Source of the DNA: Lachnospiraceae bacterium UBA7076
Lineage (GTDB): Bacteria; Bacillota; Clostridia; Lachnospirales; Lachnospiraceae
Assembly: GCA_002493625.1 (NCBI GenBank)
Contig: DKZK01000025.1
Coordinates: forward strand, 1 to 64,000
Direction of reading: 5' to 3'
DNA: 64,000 bases
Part shown: piece after piece, positions 15,092-25,600 of the stretch
How the letters are laid out: every line of letters begins with the position of its first letter
How positions within the stretch are numbered: position 1 is the stretch's first letter
The notes under the pieces: model-generated
Seen by the model: only the letters and a program-made list of their open reading frames with translations
The model's database searches: none
Told to the model about the DNA's origin: nothing
Translations under genes and position numbers: made by a program

Positions 15092-15460
15092 ATGAAAAAA
15101 AGTATATTTATTGGAGAAACACAGACGGCATTCGTGAGTAATGCAGCAACCGCATTACGGTACAAGCAGATTTTCAAAAGAGACTTGCTAAAGGACCTTG
15201 GAAGACTTGACGGAAAAGAAGATATTGAGCAGCTGGACGCCATTGAGTACATAACCAAGCTGGCGTATGTAATGAACATGCAGGCTCAGAACCGTATTAA
15301 AGAAGCCAGCGAGGACAATTATGTGGATTGGCTGGAAAACTTTGAGGAACAGGATTTCCAAAACGAAGATACGATAATGAGAATTTTAGGTATCTGGAAT
15401 AAAAATCTCACACCGACAAGTGAACAAAAAAACGCCCAAAGCCCACAACAAGAGAAATGA
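15092..15460 (+). CDS. Tail assembly chaperone (gpG-like)
   Basis: 122 residues from ATG 15092, which has GAAGGAG 7 bases upstream; the longer frame from 15029 would run through the palindrome. Pattern: SNAATALRYKQIFKRDLLKD, LDAIEYITKLAYVMNMQAQN and DYVDWLENFE-type acidic helix, as in Gram-positive tail chaperones. These bind the tape measure protein during tail assembly. Close to its end is an A-AAA-AAC heptamer (15427-15433) in the right frame for -1 slippage, giving an extended product with the next frame, as in lambda gpG/gpGT. Confidence 0.85.
   Translation: MKKSIFIGETQTAFVSNAATALRYKQIFKRDLLKDLGRLDGKEDIEQLDAIEYITKLAYVMNMQAQNRIKEASEDNYVDWLENFEEQDFQNEDTIMRILGIWNKNLTPTSEQKNAQSPQQEK
15427..15433 (+). 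promoter_or_regulatory. -1 ribosomal frameshift heptamer
   Basis: A AAA AAC, with the zero-frame codons AAA (15428-15430) and AAC (15431-15433). After -1 slippage the ribosome reads CGC CCA AAG CCC and runs without a stop into the 15457-15630 frame. This is the canonical slippery form used by tail chaperone genes. Confidence 0.75.
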
Positions 15461-15630
15461 ATGTAAACATTTTCTTGCTGAGGGCTTTTGAATTAGGATT
15501 ATCCGTTGCTGACTTGGAGGAGCTGGATTATGGGGATGTAATTGACATGTTAATTGAAAGTCATAACGATACATGCGACTACCCGCTAGCGCCAACGCAG
15601 GCGGATATTGATGCGTTTGACGCATTGTAA
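15457..15630 (+). CDS. Tail chaperone extension (gpT-like), made by frameshift or from ATGA overlap
   Basis: A 57-codon frame in the -1 frame relative to the chaperone gene. It begins with NVNIFLLRAFELGLSVADLEE and continues LDYGDVIDMLIE, typical of the T-domain partner of Firmicutes siphophages. It can be entered at ATG 15457 (ATGA overlap with the chaperone stop) or, more likely, by the -1 frameshift at 15427-15433, since there is no ribosome binding site for 15457. It sits just before the tape measure gene as the gpG-gpGT model requires. Confidence 0.75.
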   Translation: MNVNIFLLRAFELGLSVADLEELDYGDVIDMLIESHNDTCDYPLAPTQADIDAFDAL

Positions 15631-15639
15631 GGAGCGTAA

Positions 15640-18132
15640 ATGGCAGATAAACGAATTAAAGGCATCACAATTGAAATAAACGGAAAAACAACAGGGCTTG
15701 AAAAAGCCCTGAAGTCTGCAAACAGTGAAATCAAAAAAGCACAAAATCACTTACGGGATGTACAAAGCGCCTTAAAGCTTGATCCTAAAAATGTGGAACT
15801 GCTGAAAGCGAAGCAGACGGCACTAAATGCGGTTATCGTTGAGACAAAGAAAAAGCTGGACATGGAAAAAGAAGCTGCCGCCAATGCAAAGAAAGCGCTT
15901 GAGATAGGAGAAATAACCCAGCAGGAGTATGATGCATTGCAGGCTGAAATCGTCAGGACAACAGACAAGCTGAAAGGGCTTGAAAAGCAGGCAAGACAAT
16001 CCGCATCCGTGATTGGAAGTGTGATGCAAAGTGTAGGCGATGATATTAAAAAGCTTGGAGACAATATACAGGCAGCAGGGGATAAGATTCAGGAGGTTGG
16101 CGATAAGGTAAGCGGCATAGGTGGAAAAATGACTGCAACCAGCACGGCTCCTATAGTGGCTACAGGGACCTTATCTGTAAAGGAAGCAACAAACTATGGC
16201 TCATCGCTTGCTAAATTGTCTACAATTGCAGATACAAGTAAGGTATCGGTTGACGATTTGGATAAATCAATTCAGGACTTGTCAAGTCAAACGGGAATGA
16301 GTGCGGCAGATATTGCAGAGGCATCCTATCAGGCTATATCGGCAGGGCAGTCAACGGAGGATGCAGTTGAATTTGTTGAACAGGCGAATATACTTGCACG
16401 CGCCGGATTTACCGACATGACAACCGCAACGGATACACTTACGACAGCTTTAAATGCTTACGGGCTTTCAGCAAGTGATGTTTCAAAAATATCCGATAAG
16501 CTTATCGTTACCCAAAATTTAGGTAAAACATCGGTTGATGAGCTTGGAAATTCACTGGGTAAGGTAATACCGACAGCAGCTATGTATAGCGTAGATTTAG
16601 ACCAGCTGTCAGCCGCATATGTAACAACAACGAAAAATGGTATTGCGACAGCCGAATCTACAACATACATCAACGGTATGTTAAATGAGCTTGGAAAAAG
16701 CGGCACAAAGGCATCTGATGTTTTGAAAGAAAAAACGGGAAAGAGCTTCAAAGAGCTCATGGATGAAGGGTACAGCTTGGCGGATGTGCTTCAAATCATA
16801 CAGGATGAAGCCGACAGCTCAGGAAAAAGTCTTGCTGACATGTTTGGTTCTCAGGAAGCCGCAAAGGCAGCAGCATCCATTACATTACATACGCAGGATT
16901 TTAACGAGGCAATAAACGAGCTTGAAAATTCGGCAGGAACAGCAAAGGATGCATTTGAGCTTTTGGAAGAAACGGATCCATCAATACAATTTGAAAAAAC
17001 AAAAACAGCGATACAGAATGTAGCGGTTGCAATCGGACAGATATTAATGCCTGTGGTACAGGAAATAGCAAAAAAAGTACAACACTTAGCTGATAAATTC
17101 AGAAATCTTGACCCGGCGACACAAAAACAAATTGTAACGATAGCTGCAATTGTGGCAGCAATTGGACCGCTGTTAATGATAATAGGGAAAATAATCACAG
17201 TGGTCGGAACCGTAATTGTAATAGTCGGCAAAGCAACCACTGCAATCGGAACGATAACATCAGCTATAGGCACTGTCGTAACATTTGTAAAAGGTTCAAT
17301 GATTCCGGCAATTGCATCCGCTATTTCAACAGTGCTTCCGGTAATAGCAGTGATTGCGGGAATCGTTGCGGCAATTGCTGCCGTAATAGCAATCATAAAA
17401 AATTGGGAAACCATTACAGCGGCATTCAAAGAGTTTTTTACAACAGTATTCCAAGGAATAGCGGACTTCTTTAAAGGTATCGGTGAAGATATAGCTACAA
17501 CAGCGGTAAATGCATGGACGGGCATTCAATATGCTTTTGCAACTGTAGGTACATGGTTTACCGAGAAGTTTCAGCAGGCGTGGAACGGTATTACAGGCAT
17601 ATTCAGCAAGCTTGGCGAATTTTTCAAAGGCGTTTGGGACACGATTACAGGCATATTTACAACAATTGGCACGACAATAGCAGATGCAATCACATGCTCC
17701 GTCAAGGCAGCAGTCAATGCCGTACTGTCCGGAGCTGTCAATATTATTAATGGATTCATAAGTGCTATTAATTTTGCCATAAGCGTAATCAATGCAATAC
17801 CGGGCGTACAGCTGTCAAAGCTTAAGTCGCTTTCAGTACCACAGTTGGAGCTTGGCGGCATCTTGAAAAAAGGACAGGTTGGCTTGCTGGAGGGTAACGG
17901 AGCTGAGGCGGTTGTGCCACTCGACAAAAACAAGGCATGGGTAGCAGCGGTTGCAAAAGATTTCAGGGACGCGTTGTCTGACAAAACTCAGCCGCAGCCT
18001 GCACCTGCATATCCGGCGAATAATAATCCGTCAGGAGACATAATCATACCTGTTTACATCGGACGGGACAAGCTGGATAAAGCTGTTGTAAAGGCAAATC
18101 AGATTAGCAATTACAAGTCAGGAGGGAGATAA
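15640..18132 (+). CDS. Tail tape measure protein
   Basis: 830 residues. An N-terminal coiled coil (about 15-125), a TP901-type region with TATSTAPIVATGT- and YQAISAGQSTEDAVEFVEQA-like segments, a hydrophobic middle (about 495-590, several membrane-like helices) and a small C-terminal domain (QLELGGILKKGQVGLLEGNG, AEAVVPLDKN). The tape measure sets tail length and may help DNA enter the cell; at the usual ratio of about 0.15 nm per residue the tail would be near 125 nm. AAGGAG lies 6 bases before the ATG. It follows the chaperone pair and its stop overlaps the next start. Confidence 0.95.
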   Translation: MADKRIKGITIEINGKTTGLEKALKSANSEIKKAQNHLRDVQSALKLDPKNVELLKAKQTALNAVIVETKKKLDMEKEAAANAKKALEIGEITQQEYDALQAEIVRTTDKLKGLEKQARQSASVIGSVMQSVGDDIKKLGDNIQAAGDKIQEVGDKVSGIGGKMTATSTAPIVATGTLSVKEATNYGSSLAKLSTIADTSKVSVDDLDKSIQDLSSQTGMSAADIAEASYQAISAGQSTEDAVEFVEQANILARAGFTDMTTATDTLTTALNAYGLSASDVSKISDKLIVTQNLGKTSVDELGNSLGKVIPTAAMYSVDLDQLSAAYVTTTKNGIATAESTTYINGMLNELGKSGTKASDVLKEKTGKSFKELMDEGYSLADVLQIIQDEADSSGKSLADMFGSQEAAKAAASITLHTQDFNEAINELENSAGTAKDAFELLEETDPSIQFEKTKTAIQNVAVAIGQILMPVVQEIAKKVQHLADKFRNLDPATQKQIVTIAAIVAAIGPLLMIIGKIITVVGTVIVIVGKATTAIGTITSAIGTVVTFVKGSMIPAIASAISTVLPVIAVIAGIVAAIAAVIAIIKNWETITAAFKEFFTTVFQGIADFFKGIGEDIATTAVNAWTGIQYAFATVGTWFTEKFQQAWNGITGIFSKLGEFFKGVWDTITGIFTTIGTTIADAITCSVKAAVNAVLSGAVNIINGFISAINFAISVINAIPGVQLSKLKSLSVPQLELGGILKKGQVGLLEGNGAEAVVPLDKNKAWVAAVAKDFRDALSDKTQPQPAPAYPANNNPSGDIIIPVYIGRDKLDKAVVKANQISNYKSGGR

Positions 18133-18479
18133 TGCTAGGGAAATATGTAAAGATAAATGGAACACAGCTTCCTAACCCAACTGAATATTCTGAAAGCTTC
18201 AGCAAGGTATCGAATACATTTCAGTCTGAAGCCGGGGATGACTTGGTTGTTGATGTACGAACGGGAAAGTACACAGGGAATTTTACCTTTCAGGTATCGT
18301 CAGCATGGAAAGACAGAATTAAAGAATATGCGGATATGCCGACGTATCAGTTATCTATAGACGGAAAGATACGGATTGTAAGAACGGAAAGTATTGATTA
18401 CAGCCTTGAGAACAACTCGGCTTATGCAAAAAACACAAAAGGCTACTGGACCGTAACATTAACTGCAACGGAGCTTTAA
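18132..18479 (+). CDS. Conserved siphophage tail protein, 115 aa
   Basis: A beta-rich protein: KYVKINGTQLPNPTEYSESF, LVVDVRTGKYTGNFTFQVSS and a C-terminal AKNTKGYWTVTLTATEL. Small proteins with this opening (INGTxLPxPTxY) follow the tape measure in many Clostridia prophages; I believe they belong to an unnamed or DUF family, possibly DUF6711, but I cannot confirm it. The place corresponds to the distal tail protein, though it is much shorter than typical Dit. Start overlaps the tape measure stop; GGAGGGAG is 7 bases upstream. Confidence 0.65.
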   Translation: MLGKYVKINGTQLPNPTEYSESFSKVSNTFQSEAGDDLVVDVRTGKYTGNFTFQVSSAWKDRIKEYADMPTYQLSIDGKIRIVRTESIDYSLENNSAYAKNTKGYWTVTLTATEL

Positions 18480-18497
18480 TGTGATAGGAGGACATAT

Positions 18498-20903
18498 ATG
18501 TACACTGTATCAAATGCATATTTACAACAGATAAAAAATAAGGTTCAGATATTCCGCTTGCGAGGCAAAATAGGTCATATTGATTTTACCGAGCATGACA
18601 TACTGACAGGCTCATTTGAAATAACAAACCAGTGCAGCGAACAGAACGAGGTAAAAATTGGTTCCGTTTACATCGGCGAGCTGAAATGCACGGTTCGCCC
18701 GGAAATTGGAATAACGGACTGGAAAAACATCTCAATCACTCCATACGAGGGCTTGCAGCTAAAAATAGGTTATGAAGATGTTCCCCTTGGTGTCTATACC
18801 GTATCCTCAGCAGAGGATACGGAGTATGGCACTGACATAGTTGCATATGATAATATGTCCAAGTTCAATAAAAAATGCGGAGTATCAACCACACAGGGAA
18901 CGCCGTATGAATTGCTGAACCTTGCATGTGACGCCTGCAAGGTTGAGTTTGGGATGACGGAAAAACAGCTTGAGGCATTTCCAAACGGAAAAGAGCTGTT
19001 TGGGCTGTACACGGAAAATGATATAGAAACGTGGCAGGATTTTGTGTTCTGGGTTGCTCAGACGATAGCGGCAATAGCGACCATGAGCCGTGAAGGGAAG
19101 CTTGTTATGAGACAGTACACACAGACTGTCTCAGATGAGCTGACCAATCATAACCGGTTTTCAGGCTCAAGATTCAGTAAATTTTCAACAAGATACTCCG
19201 GTGTTTCCGTTGTTAATATTGCAAATAACACGACAAATTACTATGGAACGGAGGAACAGGACGAATACCTGACTTATAATCTCGGCTCTAATCCGTTTCT
19301 GCAATATGGCACAGATGCCAAAAAAGAACAGCTTGCACGTAATATACTTTCCGCACTTCAAAAAATAGACTATGTTCCATTTGAAACGCAGGTATTGTGC
19401 GGTGCGCTATATGACCTAGGGGACGTAATCAAATGTACCGGGGGCATTGCAGGCATTCAGACGGGATGCGTTATGTACTATAACTACAGTTATAACAACG
19501 GGTATCAGATAGCCGGTTACGGGTCTGATCCTGCGCTTGCGACAGCAAGAAGTAAGGCTGACAAAAACATTGAGGGCTTAAGAAGCTCCGCAAATGCAAA
19601 GGACACAATATTTTATACGTTTGAAAATGCGAAGAATATCGTAATTGGCAACAATGCGGAACAGCCGGTTATCGACATACGCTTTACATCCGCCTCAGCG
19701 CTACATGTAATGTTTCATGCGGAAATACTGATTGATGTTGCCGAAGCTGCAATCTGTACAGTTAAATACAGCTTAAATGGCATTGAAACAAATTATTATC
19801 CGGTTGAGACGTTTTCAGCAGGGAAGCACATATTAAGCTTAATGTATATGATACCGATTGAGGAAAATTCTCTGAACAGATGGACCGTGACGCTTAACAT
19901 GGCAGGTAGCAGCGCAGGTATAGCGGCAGGTAATGTAAGAGCTGTGATTTATGGACAGGGTCTTGTGGCAACGACGGAATGGGACGGTTACATAACCGTA
20001 AATGACAAGCTTGTTGCCGTTAATACAGGCAGCAGTATAACTGTTAGTGAAATGACCTCAAGCGTCACAATTAGAAAGCTTGATGTTGACAAAAATACGG
20101 TAGAAGCTACATTGCAGACGATTGTTTACGGTAATGCCATAAAACCGTCTGAACTGCTTGACAGTTTTACAATATCATGGGATGTAGAGACATGGACATT
20201 TGATACAACCAGTGAAGCTACATATGCAGGCAGATATGTAAATGTGTCTGAAAACGTCTATAGGCTTGCGGACACATTTGTTAATCAGTCCCAAAATGCA
20301 CAAATAGACGTTGGGCATATGAATGTTGTACATACAGACAGCGATGAGTTTGAACATATTACCGGCATAGAGATTGTAAGCGAAGGGGAAGAAAGCATTA
20401 AATATCTGATTGCATCCGAAGGCAACTGGTATACGATTGCTGATAGTGCACTTGCAGAAATTCAGCTTGCAGGAGATACAATTGCAGCAGATGATTTTAC
20501 AACGTATGGAATCGAGACGGTTCAGGGTGACTTAGTCATGACGTTGCATTCCCCAAGCATATACAAATGGACAACGGCTGATGTTATAAGCAGGACATCC
20601 GCAATAATAGCAGCGCTGCCATATCCGCAAACGATACAGACAAAGTGTGATATGTCGGATATAAGCATATTTGGCATTGAGTCAGCGGTCGCAACGTATG
20701 TTGGATCTGTTGGCGTCAGGTGCTCGTATGATGACGGAGTATCATTTGATGATGAAATTGCAATGGAGGAATTTTTGAACAGCGATATGACCGAAATATA
20801 CGACAGATTAAATACAAATAAAATACTGACCATCGCATTCGTAATATATGAAAATGCAGAACTGGAGCAATTCAAGTTGACATTTAAAAATGAGGAGGTA
20901 TAA
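18498..20903 (+). CDS. Baseplate/tail-tip protein (Tal-like hub)
   Basis: 801 residues. The first about 370 residues have the character of the gp27-like tail hub: FEITNQCSEQNEVKIGSVYI, LQLKIGYEDVPLGVYTVSSA, DIVAYDNMSKF, TTQGTPYELLNLACDACKVE, then TIAAIATMSREGKLVMRQY and a C-terminal beta domain FETQVLCGALYDLGDVI. Residues 390-800 form a long beta-rich extension with possible carbohydrate-binding modules. It would form the tail tip and bind receptor-binding protein. The gene starts with AGGAGG 10 bases before the ATG, 18 bases after the previous stop. No lytic enzyme domain is seen. Confidence 0.8.
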   Translation: MYTVSNAYLQQIKNKVQIFRLRGKIGHIDFTEHDILTGSFEITNQCSEQNEVKIGSVYIGELKCTVRPEIGITDWKNISITPYEGLQLKIGYEDVPLGVYTVSSAEDTEYGTDIVAYDNMSKFNKKCGVSTTQGTPYELLNLACDACKVEFGMTEKQLEAFPNGKELFGLYTENDIETWQDFVFWVAQTIAAIATMSREGKLVMRQYTQTVSDELTNHNRFSGSRFSKFSTRYSGVSVVNIANNTTNYYGTEEQDEYLTYNLGSNPFLQYGTDAKKEQLARNILSALQKIDYVPFETQVLCGALYDLGDVIKCTGGIAGIQTGCVMYYNYSYNNGYQIAGYGSDPALATARSKADKNIEGLRSSANAKDTIFYTFENAKNIVIGNNAEQPVIDIRFTSASALHVMFHAEILIDVAEAAICTVKYSLNGIETNYYPVETFSAGKHILSLMYMIPIEENSLNRWTVTLNMAGSSAGIAAGNVRAVIYGQGLVATTEWDGYITVNDKLVAVNTGSSITVSEMTSSVTIRKLDVDKNTVEATLQTIVYGNAIKPSELLDSFTISWDVETWTFDTTSEATYAGRYVNVSENVYRLADTFVNQSQNAQIDVGHMNVVHTDSDEFEHITGIEIVSEGEESIKYLIASEGNWYTIADSALAEIQLAGDTIAADDFTTYGIETVQGDLVMTLHSPSIYKWTTADVISRTSAIIAALPYPQTIQTKCDMSDISIFGIESAVATYVGSVGVRCSYDDGVSFDDEIAMEEFLNSDMTEIYDRLNTNKILTIAFVIYENAELEQFKLTFKNEEV

Positions 20904-20904
20904 T

Positions 20905-22233
20905 ATGACAGATAAAGCAAAAACAATAAATATAATCAATCATTCCCTGCAAATACCGAAGCTTCACGGACATATGAAGCTGGAGCTTACAGGAACAAGA
21001 GAAAAACTAGTTGTGGAACATGATAACAATATGACGGATGCGTTAGAAAAGCTCTTTGACAACAAAGGGATATGGATGAATACGTATAATTTACTGAATG
21101 ATATGAGCCCGACAGTTGAAAAAGCGCTTGGAGGAATATTGCTTGCGGATAAAACAATTCCGGATGGCAATTTGTATATTCCGGCAGGTACGGAAGTAAC
21201 GGCATGCGCAGCATACAATGTTGCAAATTCTGATGAAGTCTTGACGATGGGCAGCTACAATCAGCAGGAAAGCGCACTTGATGCCGCAAATAAGAAAATG
21301 ACATATGTCTATGACTGGACAACCAATCAGGGAAACGGAACGGTAGCAGCCGCATGTCTGACACATGTAAATGCCGGATATGCCGGATATGGTGATGCAA
21401 ATATCAGTAGCATACAAAACGGAGGAAGCCCTAACTTATTATATACCAATAGAAATACAATATCGACACCTGTGCAACCCATTTATATGGACAATGAGTA
21501 TATGTATACAGCTGTTCTTAATAATGAAAAGATAACGATTAAAAAATTAAGAAATTGCTTTAAATCCGTAGAGCCAATATCAGTAATCTTTGGTACTACA
21601 AACTATATGGATTATAAAACAATACAGACATGGGAATTTCCGTGTGGGTTAAATACCATATCGACAATGTGCTGTGATGGAACAAGTGTATATTTTGCCT
21701 CAAATGAAGACATACCCCCTGAAGGTATACTTAAAATACACAAGTTTGACTTTACAGAAACGGAGATTATACACAATGTATTGAATATCAGAAATACATC
21801 TACACAAAATTTTTACAGTTGGTATGGCATAGTAGTTGCTAATGGGTGTTTATATATTAAATCAAGAACGGATGAATATTTACTTGAAATTAACTTGGAA
21901 AACAATTCGGATACGAACGAATATTCAATAAATAAAAGTATGTATCTTAATGGGACATGGAATATTAATGGTAAGTTATTCATGGCAACGAGAGGAATAA
22001 ACAGGGGATGTGTATTTGATACTGTCACAAAAACAATGAAATTAACAAAATGTATCATACCAGAGGGCAATTATCCGGTCACAGGCGAGACATGGAATAG
22101 AATTCAACTCGTGGGTAATGGTTCAGGGCTTTTAAAAATGCTTAATTACCTTGCAACCATTAACAACCTTGAGAAACCTGTTACAAAAACTGCTGATAAA
22201 ACCATGAAAGTTACATATACAATACAGGGCTAA
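20905..22233 (+). CDS. Receptor-binding / tail fibre protein
   Basis: 442 residues from ATG 20905 (AGGAGG 6 bases upstream); it follows the tail-tip gene without gap. The N-terminal 175 residues (KLHGHMKLELTGTREKLVVE, LEKLFDNKGIW, LLADKTIPDGNLYIPAGTEV) look like the conserved attachment part shared by Clostridia prophages. From about residue 180 the sequence becomes beta-rich, Asn/Tyr/Ile-rich and DNA composition shifts to lower GC, as expected when the host-binding head is swapped between phages. It is the last phage gene recognised; no chaperone, lysis or DGR gene follows. Confidence 0.75.
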   Translation: MTDKAKTINIINHSLQIPKLHGHMKLELTGTREKLVVEHDNNMTDALEKLFDNKGIWMNTYNLLNDMSPTVEKALGGILLADKTIPDGNLYIPAGTEVTACAAYNVANSDEVLTMGSYNQQESALDAANKKMTYVYDWTTNQGNGTVAAACLTHVNAGYAGYGDANISSIQNGGSPNLLYTNRNTISTPVQPIYMDNEYMYTAVLNNEKITIKKLRNCFKSVEPISVIFGTTNYMDYKTIQTWEFPCGLNTISTMCCDGTSVYFASNEDIPPEGILKIHKFDFTETEIIHNVLNIRNTSTQNFYSWYGIVVANGCLYIKSRTDEYLLEINLENNSDTNEYSINKSMYLNGTWNINGKLFMATRGINRGCVFDTVTKTMKLTKCIIPEGNYPVTGETWNRIQLVGNGSGLLKMLNYLATINNLEKPVTKTADKTMKVTYTIQG

Positions 22234-22410
22234 GCATTTAAATATGTAGAAATAGAAGCTTTCAGGTGGCAAAAAGGTGGCAAATTATATATCAAATATG
22301 CTTATATACAAATAAATCAATGTCCGGGAAACATAGTAAATAAGCCGTTTTTAATAAAAAGAGAATAAATTGGAATTATGAGGAAAAGCCCACCACCGGC
22401 ATGATATAAT
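22234..22410. other. Prophage right-end intergenic stretch
   Basis: No gene longer than a few codons. It carries a direct repeat AGGTGGCAAA at 22264-22273 and 22275-22284 (period 11), and AT-rich sequence. The attachment site is expected here or just beyond, but the left end is outside the window so the core cannot be identified. No tRNA gene is present. Confidence 0.4.
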
Positions 22411-22453
22411 CCTTGAAATATGGGGTAAAACTTATATTTTCAAGGCTTTTTTA
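22411..22453 (+). terminator. Rho-independent terminator at the prophage edge
   Basis: CCTTGAAATAT pairs with ATATTTTCAAGG (one bulged T), followed by CTTTTTTATTT. It would end the phage late transcript or a chromosomal gene lost from view. Confidence 0.75.
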
Positions 22454-22634
22454 TTTGACGAAAAATGAAATTTCTTATTGTTGAATTTTAAATATGGATG
22501 TGGTAAACTTTAATCAATTTTATGACGTTTTAGCTCATGTCCGGAAGATTTTCCAGGCATGGCAAATTATAAATAATGTAACTGTAACCGGATATTGTCA
22601 AGGTTAATGTTCAAAGAAATCGGAGTGTGAATAA

Positions 22635-25600
22635 ATGGAATATAAAAATAATAAAAGAAAAAACATATATATACAAATTTTTTCTGTGTTCATTCTTTTA
22701 ACAGGTCTGTGTTTAATTTTAATCAGATTTATGTATCAAAATAAGGAAAGTGTGCTGACGCAGAATAAAAATTACGCCGCAGATTCAGGCAGACAGATTT
22801 CCATGCGTATAAAAGGTGAATTAGATGGTACATCCCTGCGATTGGGAAACTACGCTTATATTATGAATATCAGTACAAGTATAGATGAAGGTACTGTAAA
22901 CAAAGAACTGCTGAAGGATATTGAAAGCAATGCCATATTTGATGCCATACGGTATGTTGATCGTGATGGGGTCGGTCTGACATCTGATGGTGAAACATAT
23001 GATTGCTCAAAGCGTGACTTTTATTATCGGGCAATGAATGGAGAAAAGGGTCTTGAAGTAATTTATGATGAAGGTGTTACAAATCAGGTCGTTATGATCT
23101 TTTATGCTCCGCTTATCAGCCAGGATGATGATATTTATGGTATGCTGTTAGGGGTATATTTTGCGGAAAGTTATCTTCAAAATATGCTCGGGACTACATA
23201 TTTTCAGGAGGCGGCAGATGTAACGCTTTGTCTGGCTGACGGTACGGTTATCGCAAACTCCAATGGTATAATATGCGAGGGAAGTCTCATTGATTATATG
23301 GAGGAGAATGGCGTCATTGATGAAAAAACTGCAGAAAAGGTGCAGGATGTTTTTCATAATGGCGGACAAGGCGCATTTATTTGTGATACTGACAGTAAAA
23401 CAGACAATATTTTTGTAACATATATTGATGATTATGATTTTGTGCTTGTACAGACGTTCCCGAAAAGCGTAACACAGAGCATGATTAAGGACCAGAATGC
23501 AACAGGTATAGAAATGGTTGGTATGTTAATCGGACTGTTTGTTATTTATGTAATTGTCCTTATTATCCGCGCGACAAAGGATAAGAAGGTACTTGAGAAG
23601 GAAAACAGGGAGATGTGGTATATCATCAATGGAGTTAATACTCTGTTTTCCCGATTTATTATGGTTGATTTTGATACAAATACATATCAGTATCTGGCAG
23701 GAACAACACCGGAGGATTCCAGACTTGGCATCAACGGCAATTATAGCGATTTCCAGGAGTATTCAAGTGCAATTATAGCAGATGAACAAAAACGCAGGGA
23801 GTTTTTTGATGCAATCAGCAGGGATACTCTTATTTGTGCATTGCAGGAGCAGAATGACCAGCGATTCGAGTGCCATGTGCAGCGAAACGATAATATGGAG
23901 TGGGAGCATGTAAATGTTATTTGCCTTGAAAGAAATAACGGAAAGGCAAGCAAGGCTTTATTTATCAGACAAAATATTACGGATATAAAAGAAGAAGAAT
24001 TGCGTATCCAGAGGGAAATGTCACTTGCAACCCGTAAGGAGAGGCAGTATCAGATTGCATTGATTTCCAGCTCATTCTGCGCATTTGAATTTAATCTGAC
24101 AAAGGATTTAATTGAGCAGGATGTTGTACGCACCGTAAATGGAAAAACCATATCCCTGCTTGAAAGGGCGGGATTAAGCGCTCCTTGTAAGGCTTCTGAA
24201 TGTTTTGAAAAATGGAAGAAAAATATTTTGCCGGAATCCATGGAGGAATACAGCTCAACAGTAAATATGGAATATCTAAATAAATGCTTTGAACATGGTG
24301 AAGCAGAGGTTATTGTTGAATATTGGGGACAGTCTGATCATGGTGAGACAATGTGTGTCCGTCAGTCCTTTATTATGACGAGGGACAGCGACACGGATGA
24401 CATTATGGTTATGGTAATAACAAAGGATATTACAGAGCAGGTACAAAAGCAGCGTGAACAGACACAGGCTTTGCAGGATGCGCTTATGCAGGCTCAGCAT
24501 GCGAACCGGGCAAAGAGTACGTTCCTCTCGAATATGTCCCACGATATCCGGACGCCAATGAATGCCATTATCGGATTTGCCACCATTGCGGTAAGCCATA
24601 TTGATAATACAGATCAGGTAAAAGAGTGTTTGCAAAAGGTTCTTTCATCAAGTAATCATCTGCTCAGCCTCATAAATGATATTTTGGATATGAGCCGTAT
24701 TGAAAGCGGTAAGCTGCAGATTAAAGAGCATGAATGTAACATTTCAGAAATGATGCATAATCTGGTGAATATGATACAGCCTCAGGTTAAAGCGAAGCAG
24801 ATGGAATTGTTTATTGATACCTTTGATGTAAATAATGAGGATATAATTGCAGACGACCTTAAGTTAAATCAGGTATTTATAAACCTTATGAGTAACGCAG
24901 TCAAATATACTCCGGCAGGAGGAATGATTACATTTCGTATTATCCAGAAAACAACCTATCGTCATGGTTATGGTGATTTTATATTCATCATTAAGGATAA
25001 CGGTATTGGTATGTCAAAAGAGTTTTTGGAGCATATTTTTGATCCGTTTTCAAGGGAGAGTACAGCTACGGTGACCGGTATTCAGGGTACAGGTCTTGGC
25101 ATGGCTATCACGAAAAATATTATAGAAATGATGAACGGCAAGATAAGCGTGGAGAGTGAAGCCGGAAAAGGAAGCACATTTACGGTAGAGCTCAGCCTGA
25201 AATTACAGGATGTGGAAGCAAGTGCCGCTAAGATTAAGGAGCTGGAAAACTTACGGGCGCTTGTGGTAGACGATGATATGAATACATGTGACAGCGTTAA
25301 TAAAATGCTGAAGCAGATTGGATTACGTTCCGAGTGGACCACGTCCGGACGTGAGGCAATATATCGTGCAAAGATGGCAGATGAGGAAGGCGATCCGTAT
25401 AATGCTTACATTATTGACTGGCAGATGCCGGAAATAAGCGGTGTGGAAACAGCGCGGAAAATCCGTCAGACAGTTAAGAGTGATGTACCGATTATTATTC
25501 TGACTGCTTATGACTGGACGGATATTGAGATAGATGCCAAGGAAGCAGGAGTGACGGGCTTCTGCGCAAAGCCGCTGTTTATGTCGGATTTGAAATCTGT

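Larger units (their letters stand above)
1..22453. mobile_element. Prophage, right-hand portion (siphovirus, HK97-type head)
   Basis: A continuous run of phage genes all on the plus strand: early accessory genes, two small autonomous cassettes, holin and endolysin, then terminase, portal, protease, capsid, head-tail connectors, tail tube, tail chaperones, tape measure, baseplate and receptor-binding genes. The genes are tightly packed with start/stop overlaps as usual for a late operon. The left end with integrase and repressor is outside the window. The right end is placed between the last tail gene (stop at 22233) and the terminator at 22411-22453, because the next gene (22635) is an ordinary chromosomal sensor kinase. 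I could not identify the attachment core, so the right edge is uncertain by about 200 bases. Confidence 0.9.

Noticed and set aside
20905..22233. Diversity-generating retroelement target
   Set aside because: No reverse transcriptase, accessory gene or template repeat is present in the window.
22454..22634. Riboswitch (c-di-GMP type) in the kinase leader
   Set aside because: No conserved riboswitch core could be recognised in this AT-rich leader.
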